Assembly: GCF_019977315.1 (NCBI RefSeq)
Contig: NZ_AP024652.1
Location: 372,001 to 436,000, forward strand
Reading direction: 5' to 3'
DNA from: Arthrobacter sp. StoSoilB22
Lineage (GTDB): Bacteria; Actinomycetota; Actinomycetes; Actinomycetales; Micrococcaceae
Length of the DNA stretch: 64,000 nucleotides
Shown here: piece after piece, positions 33,464 to 43,190 of the stretch
Position numbering within the stretch: the first letter of the stretch is position 1
Layout of the letters: each line of letters begins with the position of its first letter
Notes under the pieces: model-generated
What the model was told of the DNA's origin: nothing
Database searches by the model: none
The model's input: the letters and a program-made list of their open reading frames with translations, nothing else
Position numbers and translations under genes: made by a program

Positions 33464-34270
33464 ATGACAACCACGCCAACCGCACCAGGCAAAGCCACGT
33501 CCAAAGTCCCGGCGGCCGAAAATACGCTGCGGATTTTGAAACTGTTGGCTTCGCGCCGCGGTCCCATGGCGGCGTCGAACATTGCCACCGCGCTCGGCCT
33601 GCCGCGATCCAGCGTGTACCACTTGCTCGGTGTCATGGAGGCGAACGGGTTCGTCCTTCACCTGCATGAAGAGCAGCGCTACGGGCTGGGCATCAGCGCC
33701 TTCGAACTCAGCTCGGCGTATTCGCGCCAGGAACCCTTGTCCCGGCTGGGCCGGCCGATGCTCGCCGCCCTGGTGGACGTGATCGGCGAGAGCGCGCACT
33801 TGGCGGTGCTTCACGGCCGTGACGTGCTCTACATTGTGGAGGAACGCGCCAAGAACCGCCCCAGCCTGGTGACCGACGTCGGGGTCCGCCTGCCCAGCCA
33901 TCTCACGGCGTCGGGCCGCGCGATCCTGGCCGCCCTGCCAAAGTCGCAGGTTCGTGCGCTGTATCCGAATGCCGCCGCCTTCACTTCGCGACATGAGGTG
34001 GAGTTCCCCATCATGAAGTATTCGGCGTTGTCGTCGCACTTGGACCAGGTCCGGCAGCGCGGCTACGCCACGGAAAACGGCGAAATCACGCCGGGATTCT
34101 GCTCCATCGCCGCCGCAGTAACGGACCATGTTGGATGGCCGACGGCGGCAGTCGCCGTCACGTTCCTCGAGGACAAAGTGCCGGCTGAGCAATGGCCGGT
34201 CCTTGCCGCGCGCATTCGGAAAGCGGCGGACGAACTATCGGTGCGGATCCACGGGCGGCCTGGAGCCTAA
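33464..34270 (+). CDS. IclR-family regulator, candidate hut regulator
   Basis: The 268-residue protein has an N-terminal winged helix (ENTLRILKLLASRRGPMAA, then ASNIATALGLPRSSVYHLLG) and a C-terminal GAF-like effector domain (LVTDVGVRLPSHLTASGRAI, GFCSIAAAVTDHVGWPTAAV). GCGAGGAA lies just before the ATG. It is 600 bp upstream of hutU, with one minus-strand gene between them; in Arthrobacter relatives an IclR protein usually sits beside the hut genes. Control of histidine use is an inference from context. Confidence 0.88.
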   Translation: MTTTPTAPGKATSKVPAAENTLRILKLLASRRGPMAASNIATALGLPRSSVYHLLGVMEANGFVLHLHEEQRYGLGISAFELSSAYSRQEPLSRLGRPMLAALVDVIGESAHLAVLHGRDVLYIVEERAKNRPSLVTDVGVRLPSHLTASGRAILAALPKSQVRALYPNAAAFTSRHEVEFPIMKYSALSSHLDQVRQRGYATENGEITPGFCSIAAAVTDHVGWPTAAVAVTFLEDKVPAEQWPVLAARIRKAADELSVRIHGRPGA

Positions 34271-34277
34271 CCTGGCG

Positions 34278-34715
34278 CTAGCTTCGCCCCGTGGCTTCCT
34301 TCTCCACGAGTTTGCGGAAGGTCTCCAGTTCACCTTTGAAGCTGCCCTTGTAGGAGCCCATGGCGAATAGCCGCCCGAAAATGGCGGCGACGAATCCGCG
34401 GGTCACGAACTCCTGCCGGATACGGGTACCGTCGCCCTCGGCCGCAAACCGCACATCTGACTCGCCCTTGAGGATCGCATTGCCGAACCGCGTGCGGATG
34501 TGCCAAGGCCGTTCCACTGCGAGGATTTCGGTGGGGCTTTTCATCCTGCCGAACCACACCGTGTAGCGGCTGCCTGCCTCATCCATTGAACCGACGCGGT
34601 CAGTCACCCGGGTGACCCCACCGATCCACTCCTTGAACCGGTCCAGGTCTGTCCACATTGCGAAAACCCGCTCAGGCGGTGCCGCGACGAGCGTTGTTAC
34701 CCGGTAGGTTCCCAT
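34278..34715 (-). CDS. SRPBCC (START-like) protein
   Basis: The 145-residue protein begins MGTYRVTTLVAAPPERVFAM, the typical first strand and helix of the SRPBCC fold, with DRFKEWIGGVTRVT and FAAEGDGTRIRQEF later. These proteins form a deep hydrophobic ligand pocket; the ligand is unknown. It is convergent with the IclR gene (7 bp apart) and divergent from hutU. Confidence 0.85.
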   Translation of the reverse strand: MGTYRVTTLVAAPPERVFAMWTDLDRFKEWIGGVTRVTDRVGSMDEAGSRYTVWFGRMKSPTEILAVERPWHIRTRFGNAILKGESDVRFAAEGDGTRIRQEFVTRGFVAAIFGRLFAMGSYKGSFKGELETFRKLVEKEATGRS

Positions 34716-34877
34716 GGGTCCAGCATGCGCTCATTGTGGCGTAAATGCGAGAGGTTGGAGATGTCTGTAATCCCGGACGGTGCCACTCCAAAAGCCGTTC
34801 CGGCCGCGTGATAAAGGGGCTTTAGTAGAAGCAGAAGATCTTTCCACCACCTACTTCCCACAGACGAAGGAGTCACC

Positions 34878-36608
34878 ATGGCACCCGCCGATTTCACCAC
34901 TGGTGCCCGTCCGGTCAAGGCCGCCCGGGGTACTGAACTCACTGCCAAGTCGTGGCAGACCGAAGCTCCGCTGCGGATGCTGATGAACAACCTTGATCCT
35001 GAGGTCGCTGAGCGTCCGGACGATCTTGTGGTCTATGGCGGAACTGGCCGTGCAGTCCGGTCCTGGGCCGCGTTTGATGCGATCACCCGGACCCTGGAAA
35101 CCATGGAGAAGGACGAGACCCTCCTGGTGCAGTCGGGCAAGCCGGTGGGTGTGTTCCGCACCCACGAATGGGCTCCCCGTGTGCTGCTGGCCAACTCCAA
35201 CCTGGTGGGGGATTGGGCAACGTGGCCCGAGTTCCGCCGCCTCGAAGCCGAGGGCCTCATGATGTACGGCCAGATGACCGCTGGCTCCTGGATCTACATC
35301 GGGACCCAGGGCATCCTGCAGGGCACGTACGAAACTTTTGCCGCCGTCGGAAACAAGCTCGCTGCGGAAGGGCGCCACCCGGCGCCTGCTGCTGAAGGCT
35401 CAAACGAAGGTCCGTTGGCGGGGACGCTGACCCTGACCGGTGGTTGCGGTGGCATGGGCGGCGCGCAGCCGCTGGCCGTCACGCTGAACGATGGCGCCTG
35501 CTTGATTGTCGACGTCGACGAAACCCGCCTGCGTCGCCGCGCCGGCAAGCGCTACCTGGACGAGGTCGAACCGGACCTGGATACCGCGATCGCGAAGGTC
35601 CAGAAGGCCAAGGAGGAACGCCGGGGCTGGTCTGTTGGCTACGTCGGTAACGCTGCAGAGGTGTTCCCGGAGCTGCTCCGCCGCCACAAGGCCGGGGAGA
35701 TCACCTTCGATGTGGTCACCGACCAGACCTCCGCGCATGACCCCCTCTCCTACCTGCCCGAGGGCATCACGGTAGCCGAGTGGCACACCGAAGCCGAAGC
35801 TGACCCGGAAGGGTTCACTAAGAAGGCCCAGGCTTCCATGGCCCGCCACGTACAGGCCATGGTGGAGTTCCAGGATGCCGGCGCCGAAGTTTTCGATTAC
35901 GGCAACTCCATCCGTGACGAGGCCCGCAAGGGCGGTTACGAGCGTGCGTTCGAGTTCCCCGGCTTCGTCCCGGCCTACATCCGTCCGCTGTTCTGCGAGG
36001 GCCTCGGCCCGTTCCGCTGGGTTGCCCTGTCCGGTGATCCGGAGGACATTGCAGTGACTGACAAGGCCATCAAGGAACTGTTCCCGGAAAACAAGCACCT
36101 GCACAAGTGGCTCGACGCCGCGGCGGACCGGGTGGAGTTCGAAGGCCTGCCGGCACGTATCTGCTGGCTCGGTTATGGCGAACGCGCCAAGGCCGGCCTG
36201 CTGTTCAACCAGTTGGTGAAAGAGGGCAAGGTCAAGGCTCCCATCGTAATCGGCCGCGACCACCTGGACTCCGGGTCCGTGGCCTCCCCGTACCGGGAAA
36301 CCGAATCCATGGCTGACGGCTCGGATGCGATTGCTGACTGGCCGCTGCTCAACGCCCTGATCAACACCTCCTCCGGTGCCACCTGGGTATCGATCCACCA
36401 CGGCGGCGGTGTCGGCATCGGCCGGTCCCTGCACGCCGGACAGGTCTCCGTCGCTGACGGCACCGACCTGGCCGCGGAGAAACTTGAACGGCTCCTGACC
36501 AACGACCCCGGCATGGGCGTCATTCGCCACGTCGACGCCGGTTACGACCGCGCCGTCGAGGTCGCCAACGAACGCGGCGTCCGTATTCCTATGAACGAAG
36601 GCAAGTAA
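34878..36608 (+). CDS. hutU: urocanate hydratase
   Basis: The 576-residue cytoplasmic enzyme converts urocanate to imidazolonepropionate, step 2 of histidine breakdown, using NAD as an electrophile. The NAD site [18 protein letters not shown] is intact, the N-terminal segment [20 protein letters not shown] is typical, and [15 protein letters not shown] carries the conserved Cys. GAAGGAG lies 6 bp before the ATG. Length is normal. The TAA stop is directly followed by the GTG of hutH, so both are translated from one message. Confidence 0.95.
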   Translation: MAPADFTTGARPVKAARGTELTAKSWQTEAPLRMLMNNLDPEVAERPDDLVVYGGTGRAVRSWAAFDAITRTLETMEKDETLLVQSGKPVGVFRTHEWAPRVLLANSNLVGDWATWPEFRRLEAEGLMMYGQMTAGSWIYIGTQGILQGTYETFAAVGNKLAAEGRHPAPAAEGSNEGPLAGTLTLTGGCGGMGGAQPLAVTLNDGACLIVDVDETRLRRRAGKRYLDEVEPDLDTAIAKVQKAKEERRGWSVGYVGNAAEVFPELLRRHKAGEITFDVVTDQTSAHDPLSYLPEGITVAEWHTEAEADPEGFTKKAQASMARHVQAMVEFQDAGAEVFDYGNSIRDEARKGGYERAFEFPGFVPAYIRPLFCEGLGPFRWVALSGDPEDIAVTDKAIKELFPENKHLHKWLDAAADRVEFEGLPARICWLGYGERAKAGLLFNQLVKEGKVKAPIVIGRDHLDSGSVASPYRETESMADGSDAIADWPLLNALINTSSGATWVSIHHGGGVGIGRSLHAGQVSVADGTDLAAEKLERLLTNDPGMGVIRHVDAGYDRAVEVANERGVRIPMNEGK

Positions 36609-38201
36609 GTGACTATCACTACCCATGAACCCCTCACCGTCACCCTCGGCTCCAGCGGCGTAACCCCGGAAGACGTCGTCGCCGTCGCCCGCCACGACGC
36701 CAAGGTGACCATCTCCCAGGATGCCCTGGACACCGTGGCCAAGGTCCGTGCCCACATTGATGACCTGGCCACCAGCGATGTCCCCGCCTACGGCATCTCC
36801 ACAGGCTTTGGCGCCCTGGCAAACCGCCACATTCCCAACGATCTCCGCACCCAGCTGCAGAAGTCGCTGATCCGCAGCCACGCTGCTGGCATGGGCCCGG
36901 CTGTTGAACGCGAAGTGGTCCGCGGCATCATGTTCCTCCGCGCCAAGACCCTGGCATCGGGCCGCACGGGTGTTCGTCCGGTGGTCTTGCAGACCATGGT
37001 GGACGTGCTCAACGCCGGCATCACCCCGCTGGTCCGCGAGTTCGGTTCGCTGGGCTGCTCCGGCGATCTTGCGCCGCTGTCACACTGCGCCTTGGTCCTC
37101 ATGGGTGAAGGCGAAGCTACGGGTCCCGACGGCGAACTGTACGGAACCGCTGGCCAGCCGCCGGTTGCTGAGCTGCTCGCGCAGCACGGCATCGAGCCGG
37201 TCACCCTCGCCGAGAAGGAGGGCCTGGCCCTCGTCAACGGCACTGAAGGCATGCTCGGCATGCTGCTGATGGCCATCGCTGATATCCGCTTGTTGCTTGC
37301 GACGGCGGACGTCACCGCGGCGCTCAGTGTCGAGGCCCTGTTGGGTACAGACCAGGTGTTCCTGCCGGAGCTTCACGCAGCACTGCGGCCGCACCCCGGC
37401 CAGGCCGCCAGCGCGGACAACATGCTCCGGGTACTTTCCAACTCGCCCATCGTGGCCTCGCACCGGATCAACGACACCAAGGTTCAGGATGCATATTCAC
37501 TGCGTTGCGCACCTCAGGTCGCCGGCGCTGTCCGCGACACCGTGGACCATGCAGCGCTGGTGGCTTCCCGCGAACTCGCCGCAGCGATCGACAATCCTGT
37601 GGTCCTCCCGGATGGCCGCGTCACGTCCAACGGCAACTTCCACGGCGCACCCGTGGCGTACGTCCTGGACTTCCTGGCTATCGCCGTCGCGGACCTCAGC
37701 TCCATCGCCGAGCGCCGTACGGACCGCATGCTGGACCCGGCCCGCTCACACGGTCTCCCGGCGTTCCTCGCTGCGGATCCCGGCGTGGACTCCGGCCTGA
37801 TGATTGCCCAGTACACGCAGGCCGGCCTCGTCTCGGACAACAAGCGGCTGGCCGTTCCGGCATCCGTGGACTCCATCCCGAGCTCCGCCATGCAGGAAGA
37901 CCACGTATCCATGGGCTGGCACGCTGCCCGGAAGCTGCGCAAGGCCGTGGAGAACCTCCGCCGGGTGCTCGCCGTCGAGCTTGTCACCAGCGCCCGCGCC
38001 ATTGACATGCGGACGCAGTTGTCCGACGGCGAACTCACCCCGGGGCCTGCCGGCACGGCCGTGCTTGAGGTGCTTCGTGACGTGGTTCAGGGCCCGGGCA
38101 CCGATCGGTTCCTGTCGCCGGAACTGGAAGCGGCTGACCGTTTGGTTGGCTCCGGTGCGGTCCGTGCGGCCGCCGAATCCGCCGTCGGGATTTTGGCCTG
38201 A
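36609..38201 (+). CDS. hutH: histidine ammonia-lyase
   Basis: The 530-residue enzyme eliminates ammonia from histidine to give urocanate, step 1 of the pathway. YGISTGFGALANRHI, NGTEGMLGMLLMAI and QDAYSLRCAPQVAGA match the lyase family. The residues that form the MIO electrophile are Cys150-Ser151-Gly152 (GSLGCSGDLAPLSH) where Ala-Ser-Gly is the textbook form. The GTG start directly abuts the hutU stop. The region after the stop to 38399 has no gene. Confidence 0.95.
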   Translation: MTITTHEPLTVTLGSSGVTPEDVVAVARHDAKVTISQDALDTVAKVRAHIDDLATSDVPAYGISTGFGALANRHIPNDLRTQLQKSLIRSHAAGMGPAVEREVVRGIMFLRAKTLASGRTGVRPVVLQTMVDVLNAGITPLVREFGSLGCSGDLAPLSHCALVLMGEGEATGPDGELYGTAGQPPVAELLAQHGIEPVTLAEKEGLALVNGTEGMLGMLLMAIADIRLLLATADVTAALSVEALLGTDQVFLPELHAALRPHPGQAASADNMLRVLSNSPIVASHRINDTKVQDAYSLRCAPQVAGAVRDTVDHAALVASRELAAAIDNPVVLPDGRVTSNGNFHGAPVAYVLDFLAIAVADLSSIAERRTDRMLDPARSHGLPAFLAADPGVDSGLMIAQYTQAGLVSDNKRLAVPASVDSIPSSAMQEDHVSMGWHAARKLRKAVENLRRVLAVELVTSARAIDMRTQLSDGELTPGPAGTAVLEVLRDVVQGPGTDRFLSPELEAADRLVGSGAVRAAAESAVGILA

Positions 38202-38399
38202 CGTCGATAAAAACGCTCATTTGATGGGCATATTTGTCACGTCCCGGTCTTTGTTCGCAACGCAATCACCGGGGCGTGGCAAATGTAGTAGAACTTATGG
38301 TGTACGTCACGTCCACGCCAACGATGTCGTGGGCTTGACGGTCAACCGTTCAATAACTCAATACACAACAGAGAACATCCACAAAGGGGTAGAAGTTCA

Positions 38400-38648
38400 A
38401 TGAAGGCACGCGGAGCAGTCCTGTCCAGGCGAAGCGCTCACACGGCTACGGTTACCGACTGGAAGACGCTGAAAGTTGGCGAGCGGGTGGAAGTGGTCAA
38501 GTACGCCCACGTGATCGCCGCCGGTCTGATCGAGGAAGTATCCAGCAGCGGCAACGTGGTGTGGCTTGAGCACTCCGGGCCGGGCGTTACCGAAGAGGGC
38601 AAGGAACTGTTCATGAAGTCCGACGGCGTCACTCTCCGCCGGGCGTAG
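38400..38648 (+). CDS. small hypothetical protein
   Basis: The 82-residue protein starts MKARGAVLSRRSAHTATVTD and shows a beta-rich middle (KTLKVGERVEVVKYAHVIAA, SSGNVVWLEHSGPGVTEEGK) that looks like a small SH3-like barrel. No family is recognised. AAAGGGG lies 9 bp before the ATG. A 198-bp upstream region without genes likely contains its promoter. A strong hairpin (38682-38740) lies after it. Confidence 0.7.
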   Translation: MKARGAVLSRRSAHTATVTDWKTLKVGERVEVVKYAHVIAAGLIEEVSSSGNVVWLEHSGPGVTEEGKELFMKSDGVTLRRA

Positions 38649-38681
38649 GCGGCAGTTCCGCCCGAGGTACTTGTTTAACAG

Positions 38682-38740
38682 AAACCGGGGCTCGTTCCCT
38701 TCCGCGGGTAGTAGATGCGGAAAGGAACGGGCCCCGGTTT
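38682..38740. terminator. bidirectional terminator hairpin
   Basis: AAACCGGGGC-CGTTCC (38682-38698, one unpaired T) pairs with GGAACG-GCCCCGGTTT (38724-38740), followed by TT. The reverse reading gives an equivalent A/T-flanked stem, so it can serve the convergent gene at 38775 as well. Confidence 0.85.
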
Positions 38741-38774
38741 TTGGCGTCGCTGCCCCGGAAATACGTTGGGGGTA

Positions 38775-38996
38775 TCAGGCAGCGATAACTTCGCGGGTCT
38801 GACCGAAGGGAACGGATTCGTCCAGAGCCACGGTGTAGGTGCCGGGCTCGTGCCGGGTCACCAGAATTCCACAGCTAGCATCCGCTGCTGCGCCTTCGAT
38901 CAGGGCATCCACGGCGCGGTCGAGTCCGTCGTGGATCTCGTCTGCCTTCGAAAAGGACAGGCGAATTTCGCGTTCTGCAGTCATTGCAGGGGTCAT
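38775..38996 (-). CDS. small hypothetical protein
   Basis: The 73-residue protein has REIRLSFSKADEIHDGLDRA and CGILVTRHEPGTYTVALDES. The ATG at 38996 has AGGAGG 6 bp upstream, and the longer frame to 39044 lacks this. No family is recognised; the compact alpha/beta pattern suggests a folded cytoplasmic protein. Confidence 0.65.
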   Translation of the reverse strand: MTPAMTAEREIRLSFSKADEIHDGLDRAVDALIEGAAADASCGILVTRHEPGTYTVALDESVPFGQTREVIAA

Positions 38997-39158
38997 TGGG
39001 GGCCTCCTATTACGTGCCGCATGCGAGGGCGACCCATCAATCATAGTTGCCGGACCTGAAAATTTGTAAGATGACCGGCAGGCGAGTGACGTGGGTCTCC
39101 GCCTGAAGTCCGCCTTGGTGACATCTCGCGAAGGGGGGGCGCCCTCTTGAACCCATGG

Positions 39159-39229
39159 ACGTGGTGGCGGGATTCGAACCCGCGTACGCTGCTTTGCAGG
39201 CAGCTCCCTGGCCTCTTGGGTACACCACG
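39159..39229 (-). tRNA. tRNA-Cys (anticodon GCA)
   Basis: The 71-base cloverleaf reads 5' CGTGGTG, TA, D-arm CCCAAGAGGCCAGGG, A, anticodon arm GCTGC-CTGCAAA-GCAGC (anticodon GCA), variable GTAC, T-arm GCGGG-TTCGAAT-CCCGC, 3' CACCACG, discriminator T. The U73 discriminator is typical of bacterial tRNA-Cys. CCA is encoded directly after it (39156-39158). All stems pair without mismatch. Confidence 0.96.
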
Positions 39230-39446
39230 TGCAAACGACACTAGGTGCCTGAACGCGGGCCGGGCAAAGTTGGTGTCCCCGCCTTTCGCAGGGCTACGAA
39301 CCGTTGCTAAAGGTTGCTGCCCGTGAAGCCGTAAGCATCGTAAAAGGCTCATTACGAAGCAAAATCGCGTGCTCGTTGGGAGTCTCACTGGGTAAGTGGA
39401 AAACCGAGATCGGCGCGTCCGCCTGGTCCACCCTCCCGATGGTTGT

Positions 39447-39911
39447 TTAAAGACTTTGGGTTGCCCGCCCGAGCGGCCTATCACGTTTCGGTGCCGCCAG
39501 CTTTGAAACTCCCGCAGCAAGGAGCAGCGTCAGGATGGCAGCAGCCATGTGCGTGTAGAGAAGGAGATGAACGTTGCCCCCGCTGGCGGCTGCCCCGGCG
39601 GGCACGCCCGCCAGGTCCTGGCCGCCGTGCAGGTGATCCAGTACGCCGTTGCCGGGGAAGTAGCCCCCGAACGCGGCAAAGCCGAAGTGAAGGAGTTGCT
39701 GCGCCACCCCGGACGCCAGCAGCAACAGCAGAGGCCCGTGGATCCAACGGGCCATGACCTGGGCAGCCAACGCACCGATGGCGGCGAAGGCCACGAGGAC
39801 GGGGATGGCCGGAGCGCTTCCGCCGGCCACCATGTGCGCTGCAAGTCCCAGGGCCACAGCCACCGGCCCGGCTACCCAAGCCCACTTGTCCTGCACAGGA
39901 GTTGCGCTCAT
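39447..39911 (-). CDS. hypothetical multi-pass membrane protein
   Basis: The 154-residue protein has four to five hydrophobic helices (AWVAGPVAVALGLAAHMVAG, PVLVAFAAIGALAAQVMA, LLLLLASGVAQQLLHFGF, MAAAILTLLLAAGVSKLA) and several His residues (LLHFGFAAFGG, LDHLHGGQDLAG, VHLLLYTHMAA). The His pattern could bind metal or heme, but no family is recognised. It follows hutG on the minus strand. Confidence 0.65.
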   Translation of the reverse strand: MSATPVQDKWAWVAGPVAVALGLAAHMVAGGSAPAIPVLVAFAAIGALAAQVMARWIHGPLLLLLASGVAQQLLHFGFAAFGGYFPGNGVLDHLHGGQDLAGVPAGAAASGGNVHLLLYTHMAAAILTLLLAAGVSKLAAPKRDRPLGRATQSL

Positions 39912-39974
39912 TGCCGTCCTTCCCTCCCCACAGGCTAAGTGGAAGAGGAAGGCTGGAAAAGGGGCGGGGAAAAT

Positions 39975-40922
39975 CTAGGCAAGCAAAGTGTTGACTAAGC
40001 GGGCCGCAACCTTCGCGGTCCTGGAATCGATGTCGAACTCCGGATTCAACTCTGCGACGTCCACGTGGAGCAGCTTTCCGCTCGTAGCAACCTGCCGGCA
40101 GATGGCGCCGATCACCGGCAGCGGCACGCCATAAGCAGCGGGGGCACTCACTCCGGGCGCCACCGACGCCGGCATTACGTCCAAATCGATGGTCAGGTAC
40201 AGCACATCAACGCCGGCCAGGAAATCAGCAACGAACACTTCCACGGCTTCCGGCGTGCAGAGCTCATCAAGGAGGTACTTCACGCCCAGCCGGTTGGCCG
40301 TATCGAAGAGCGTTCGTGTGTTGTTCGGCTCTGAAATTCCGACGACGGCGTACTGCAGTTGGCGCCCAGCGGCAGCTTCCGCGTGGGCCATCTGCAGGAA
40401 CGGCGTCCCCGAGCTCGGCGTGGGTTCGTCGCGCAGGTCAAAGTGGGCGTCCAGGTTCAGCACACCCACGCGCTTGCCTCGAACAGCGTCAGAACCGGCT
40501 ACGCCAAGGTAGCTGGCAAACGCGGTTTCGTGGCCTCCGCCCAGCACCACGGTGAGGTTGCCGGCGTCGAGCAGTCCCGAAATGGCGTGCCCGGCGCGCT
40601 CTTGGCCAGCCTCAAGTGAGTCGTCCTCCACAACCACATCACCGGCGTCGAACACGTCGCGGTCAAGGTGGAAAGCCAGCGGACCCAGAGCCGCACGGAT
40701 GGCGGCTGGTGCGGCGGCGGCGCCCACACGGCCCTTGTTGCGGAGGACGCCGGCGTCGCTGCAGAAACCAAGCACGACGGCGGGGCGCGAGGCTGCTGCG
40801 GTGCCGGAAACGGTGTGGGGTGCTACAGCTTGCCACCAGCGGCGGTGCTCGGCGCCGTCCCCATCAAAGCGGCCGGTCCACGGTGTGGGATTGACGTCAA
40901 CGGTGGGGGCGCTTGTTTCCAT
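39975..40922 (-). CDS. hutG: formimidoylglutamase (ureohydrolase family)
   Basis: The 315-residue protein has the binuclear manganese site of the arginase family: His131 (GGGHETAFAS), Asp158, His160 and Asp162 (NLDAHFDLRDEP), and Asp246 and Asp248 (TIDLDVMPASVAPGVSAPA). It hydrolyses N-formimidoyl-glutamate to glutamate and formamide, the last step of one histidine route. The hut neighbours set the substrate. It is transcribed against hutUH, so it is a separate unit. The ATG at 40922 begins where the family does. Confidence 0.88.
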   Translation of the reverse strand: METSAPTVDVNPTPWTGRFDGDGAEHRRWWQAVAPHTVSGTAAASRPAVVLGFCSDAGVLRNKGRVGAAAAPAAIRAALGPLAFHLDRDVFDAGDVVVEDDSLEAGQERAGHAISGLLDAGNLTVVLGGGHETAFASYLGVAGSDAVRGKRVGVLNLDAHFDLRDEPTPSSGTPFLQMAHAEAAAGRQLQYAVVGISEPNNTRTLFDTANRLGVKYLLDELCTPEAVEVFVADFLAGVDVLYLTIDLDVMPASVAPGVSAPAAYGVPLPVIGAICRQVATSGKLLHVDVAELNPEFDIDSRTAKVAARLVNTLLA

Positions 40923-40996
40923 GCTTCCAGCACACCCGACGCGGGGCCCAAAAACCAGTGACCCAGCGCCGGGAGTGTCTGAAATCCCGGACTGGG

Positions 40997-42439
40997 CTAC
41001 TTGACGCCCAGCAGCTCTTCCACGGTTCCGATGCCGAAGAACAGCAGGAAGGCAGCAGCCACAGCCCACATCAGCGGGTGGACTTCGCGGGCGCGGCCCT
41101 GGAAGGTGCGGATCAGGACGTAGGAGATGAAGCCGGCGCCGAGGCCGTTGGCAATCGAGTAGGTGAACGGCATGAGCGCGATGGTCAGGAACGCGGGAAT
41201 TCCGACGCCCCAGTCCTGCCAGTCGATCTTGCCCACCTGGGAGACCATCATGAAGCCCACCACTACCAGGGCGGGGGCCACGGCCTCGAACGGCACCAGG
41301 TTGATCAGGGGAGTGAAGAACATGGCAACCAGGAAGAGTGCGCCGGTGACGATCGAGGCGAGCCCGGTTCGTGCACCTTCGCCGATTCCTGCACCGGACT
41401 CCACAAAGATCTGGTTGGACGAAACAGAGGCCCCACCACCCACGATCGCTCCGAGCGCGTCCACTTGGAGCACCCGGTCCACGTTGGGGATGTTCCCGTC
41501 CTTATCCACTGTCCCGGCCTCGTTGGCCAGGCCCACCATGGTGCCCATGGCGTCGAAGAAGATGCTGAGCAGGATCACGAATGCCAGCAAAGCTGCACCG
41601 ATGAAACCGAGGTGCTCAAAGGCGCCGAACGGGTTGGCCTTGCCGATCAGGGACAGGTCCGGTGCGCCCCATTCACTGAGCTTGGGGGCCACCAGGGACC
41701 AGCCGCGGGGGTTGACGTTGGTGCCGTCAAAGCTTGGGCCAATGTGGAGAGTGAACTCGAGGATGGCAGCCAGCGCGGTGGAAACCACGATGCCGATCAG
41801 GATGGCTCCGCGGACCTTCCGGACCACCAGCGCGATGGTGAGGATCAGGCCCACTGCGAATACCAGGGTGGGCCAGCCAAGGAGCTTGCCGTCCACGCCC
41901 AGACCGAGTGGAACGGTGGTTCCGGCGGCGTCGGGGATGCGCCGGACGAAACCGGCGTTAACCAGGCCGATGAGGGCGATGAAGAGGCCAATGCCCACAA
42001 CGATTGCCGTTTTGAGGGCTTCGGGCACCGCCTTGAACACTGCAGTCCGGAATCCGGTCAGCACCAGGATGAGCATGGTGATGCCGGAAAGCACCACGAG
42101 TCCCATCATGTCCGGCCATGTCAGCCCGGGGTGCGATGCCACCGTGACTGCGACGAACGCGTTGACGCCCAAGCCTGTAGCCACGGCGAACGGGTGCTTG
42201 GCCCAGGCTCCCATGAGGATGGTCAGGATGCCGGCAACGAACGCCGTGGTGGCTGCCACGGCGGTGAAACCCAGCGACGCGCCACTCGAATCGGGTCCGG
42301 AGAGGATCAGTGGATTGAGCACCACGATGTAGCTCATGGCGAAGAAGGTCGCGAAGCCGCCACGGATTTCCCGCGAATATGTGGATCCACGTTCGGAGAT
42401 CTTGAAGTAGCGGTCGACTGCAGAACCTTGTTTAAGCAT
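40997..42439 (-). CDS. NCS2-type purine permease (AzgA/PbuG-like)
   Basis: The 480-residue membrane protein has 12-14 helices. EIRGGFATFFAMSYIVVLNP at the start, TALAAILEFTLHIG, and FVESGAGIGEGARTGLASIV in the second half are characteristic of the adenine/guanine/hypoxanthine symporters. ATGLGVNAFVAVTVA matches the helix-3 signature. It imports a purine with protons. It lies 74 bp before hutG on the same strand and may share its transcript, although a functional link is not obvious. A leader of 115 bp precedes the divergent copC gene. Confidence 0.9.
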   Translation of the reverse strand: MLKQGSAVDRYFKISERGSTYSREIRGGFATFFAMSYIVVLNPLILSGPDSSGASLGFTAVAATTAFVAGILTILMGAWAKHPFAVATGLGVNAFVAVTVASHPGLTWPDMMGLVVLSGITMLILVLTGFRTAVFKAVPEALKTAIVVGIGLFIALIGLVNAGFVRRIPDAAGTTVPLGLGVDGKLLGWPTLVFAVGLILTIALVVRKVRGAILIGIVVSTALAAILEFTLHIGPSFDGTNVNPRGWSLVAPKLSEWGAPDLSLIGKANPFGAFEHLGFIGAALLAFVILLSIFFDAMGTMVGLANEAGTVDKDGNIPNVDRVLQVDALGAIVGGGASVSSNQIFVESGAGIGEGARTGLASIVTGALFLVAMFFTPLINLVPFEAVAPALVVVGFMMVSQVGKIDWQDWGVGIPAFLTIALMPFTYSIANGLGAGFISYVLIRTFQGRAREVHPLMWAVAAAFLLFFGIGTVEELLGVK

Positions 42440-42554
42440 GAAGGTCTCCGGGGATCGAGGGGGAGTTTGCTCTCAAATCCTATGTTGTCCGGTGCGGGCC
42501 CTCCCAACGATTCGCCTAGTCTGTAAGGAAGCCAACACTAGGAGAAACCGCCCC

Positions 42555-43190
42555 ATGCGTACCATCCGCCCGCTTCTGGCCGCCGTCGTCGCTGCTCTTG
42601 CTTTTGCTTCCGCCCTGCTGTTTGCAGCGGCACCGGCGTCCGCGCACGACGTCGCCGAGTCCACAGCGCCAGCCAACGGTGCCCGCGTTGCGGAAGTCCC
42701 GGCGTCGGTCTCCATTACGTTCAACAACCGCCCGCTCGCGATCGGTTCGGGCGTAACGGTGACGGCCGGCGGCGAGAACTGGGCGGACGGTCCGGTCGAA
42801 ATCATCGACAACCAGGCCGTTCAGAAGCTCCGCGAGGGCGCCCCTGCCGGCGAGTTCACAGTGGTATGGCGCGTGGTCAGCTCCGACTCGCACCCGATTG
42901 AGGGCACCTTCACGTTCACAGCCGCCGCAGGAGGCTCGATGTCGGCGAGTGGTACGGCGGGTGCCTCACCAGCGGCTTCGGCTTCCTCAGCTGCGGTACC
43001 AACAGTGGGCACCGCCGCACCAGGGACTGCCGGTAACAATGAGCCAGCCGCCGACGCCTCCCAACCTTTCCCTTGGAGCATTGTGGGGCTGGCTGTTGTG
43101 GCTGTGGGTCTCGTAATTTATCTCGCCGTTACCGCACGGAAGAAATTGGCGGCGTCCAACGACTCAGAGGGCGATACTCCCGCGGAATAG
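42555..43190 (+). CDS. CopC-domain copper-binding protein
   Basis: The 211-residue exported protein has a signal peptide cleaved at ASA-HD, which leaves His31 as the mature N-terminus, as needed for the Cu(II) site of CopC. HDVAESTAPANGARVAEVPA and the second His in VSSDSHPIEGTFTF are the usual ligands. A low-complexity Ser/Ala/Pro linker follows (about 135-180), then a C-terminal helix (WSIVGLAVVAVGLVIYLAVT) with a Lys-rich tail, so it stays membrane-anchored. CopD is not adjacent. AGGAG lies 9 bp before the ATG. Confidence 0.9.
   Translation: MRTIRPLLAAVVAALAFASALLFAAAPASAHDVAESTAPANGARVAEVPASVSITFNNRPLAIGSGVTVTAGGENWADGPVEIIDNQAVQKLREGAPAGEFTVVWRVVSSDSHPIEGTFTFTAAAGGSMSASGTAGASPAASASSAAVPTVGTAAPGTAGNNEPAADASQPFPWSIVGLAVVAVGLVIYLAVTARKKLAASNDSEGDTPAE

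Noticed and set aside
35400..36881. 493-codon minus-strand frame
   Set aside because: Antisense to hutU and hutH, whose motifs are complete.
40913..42526. 537-codon plus-strand frame
   Set aside because: Antisense to the purine permease.
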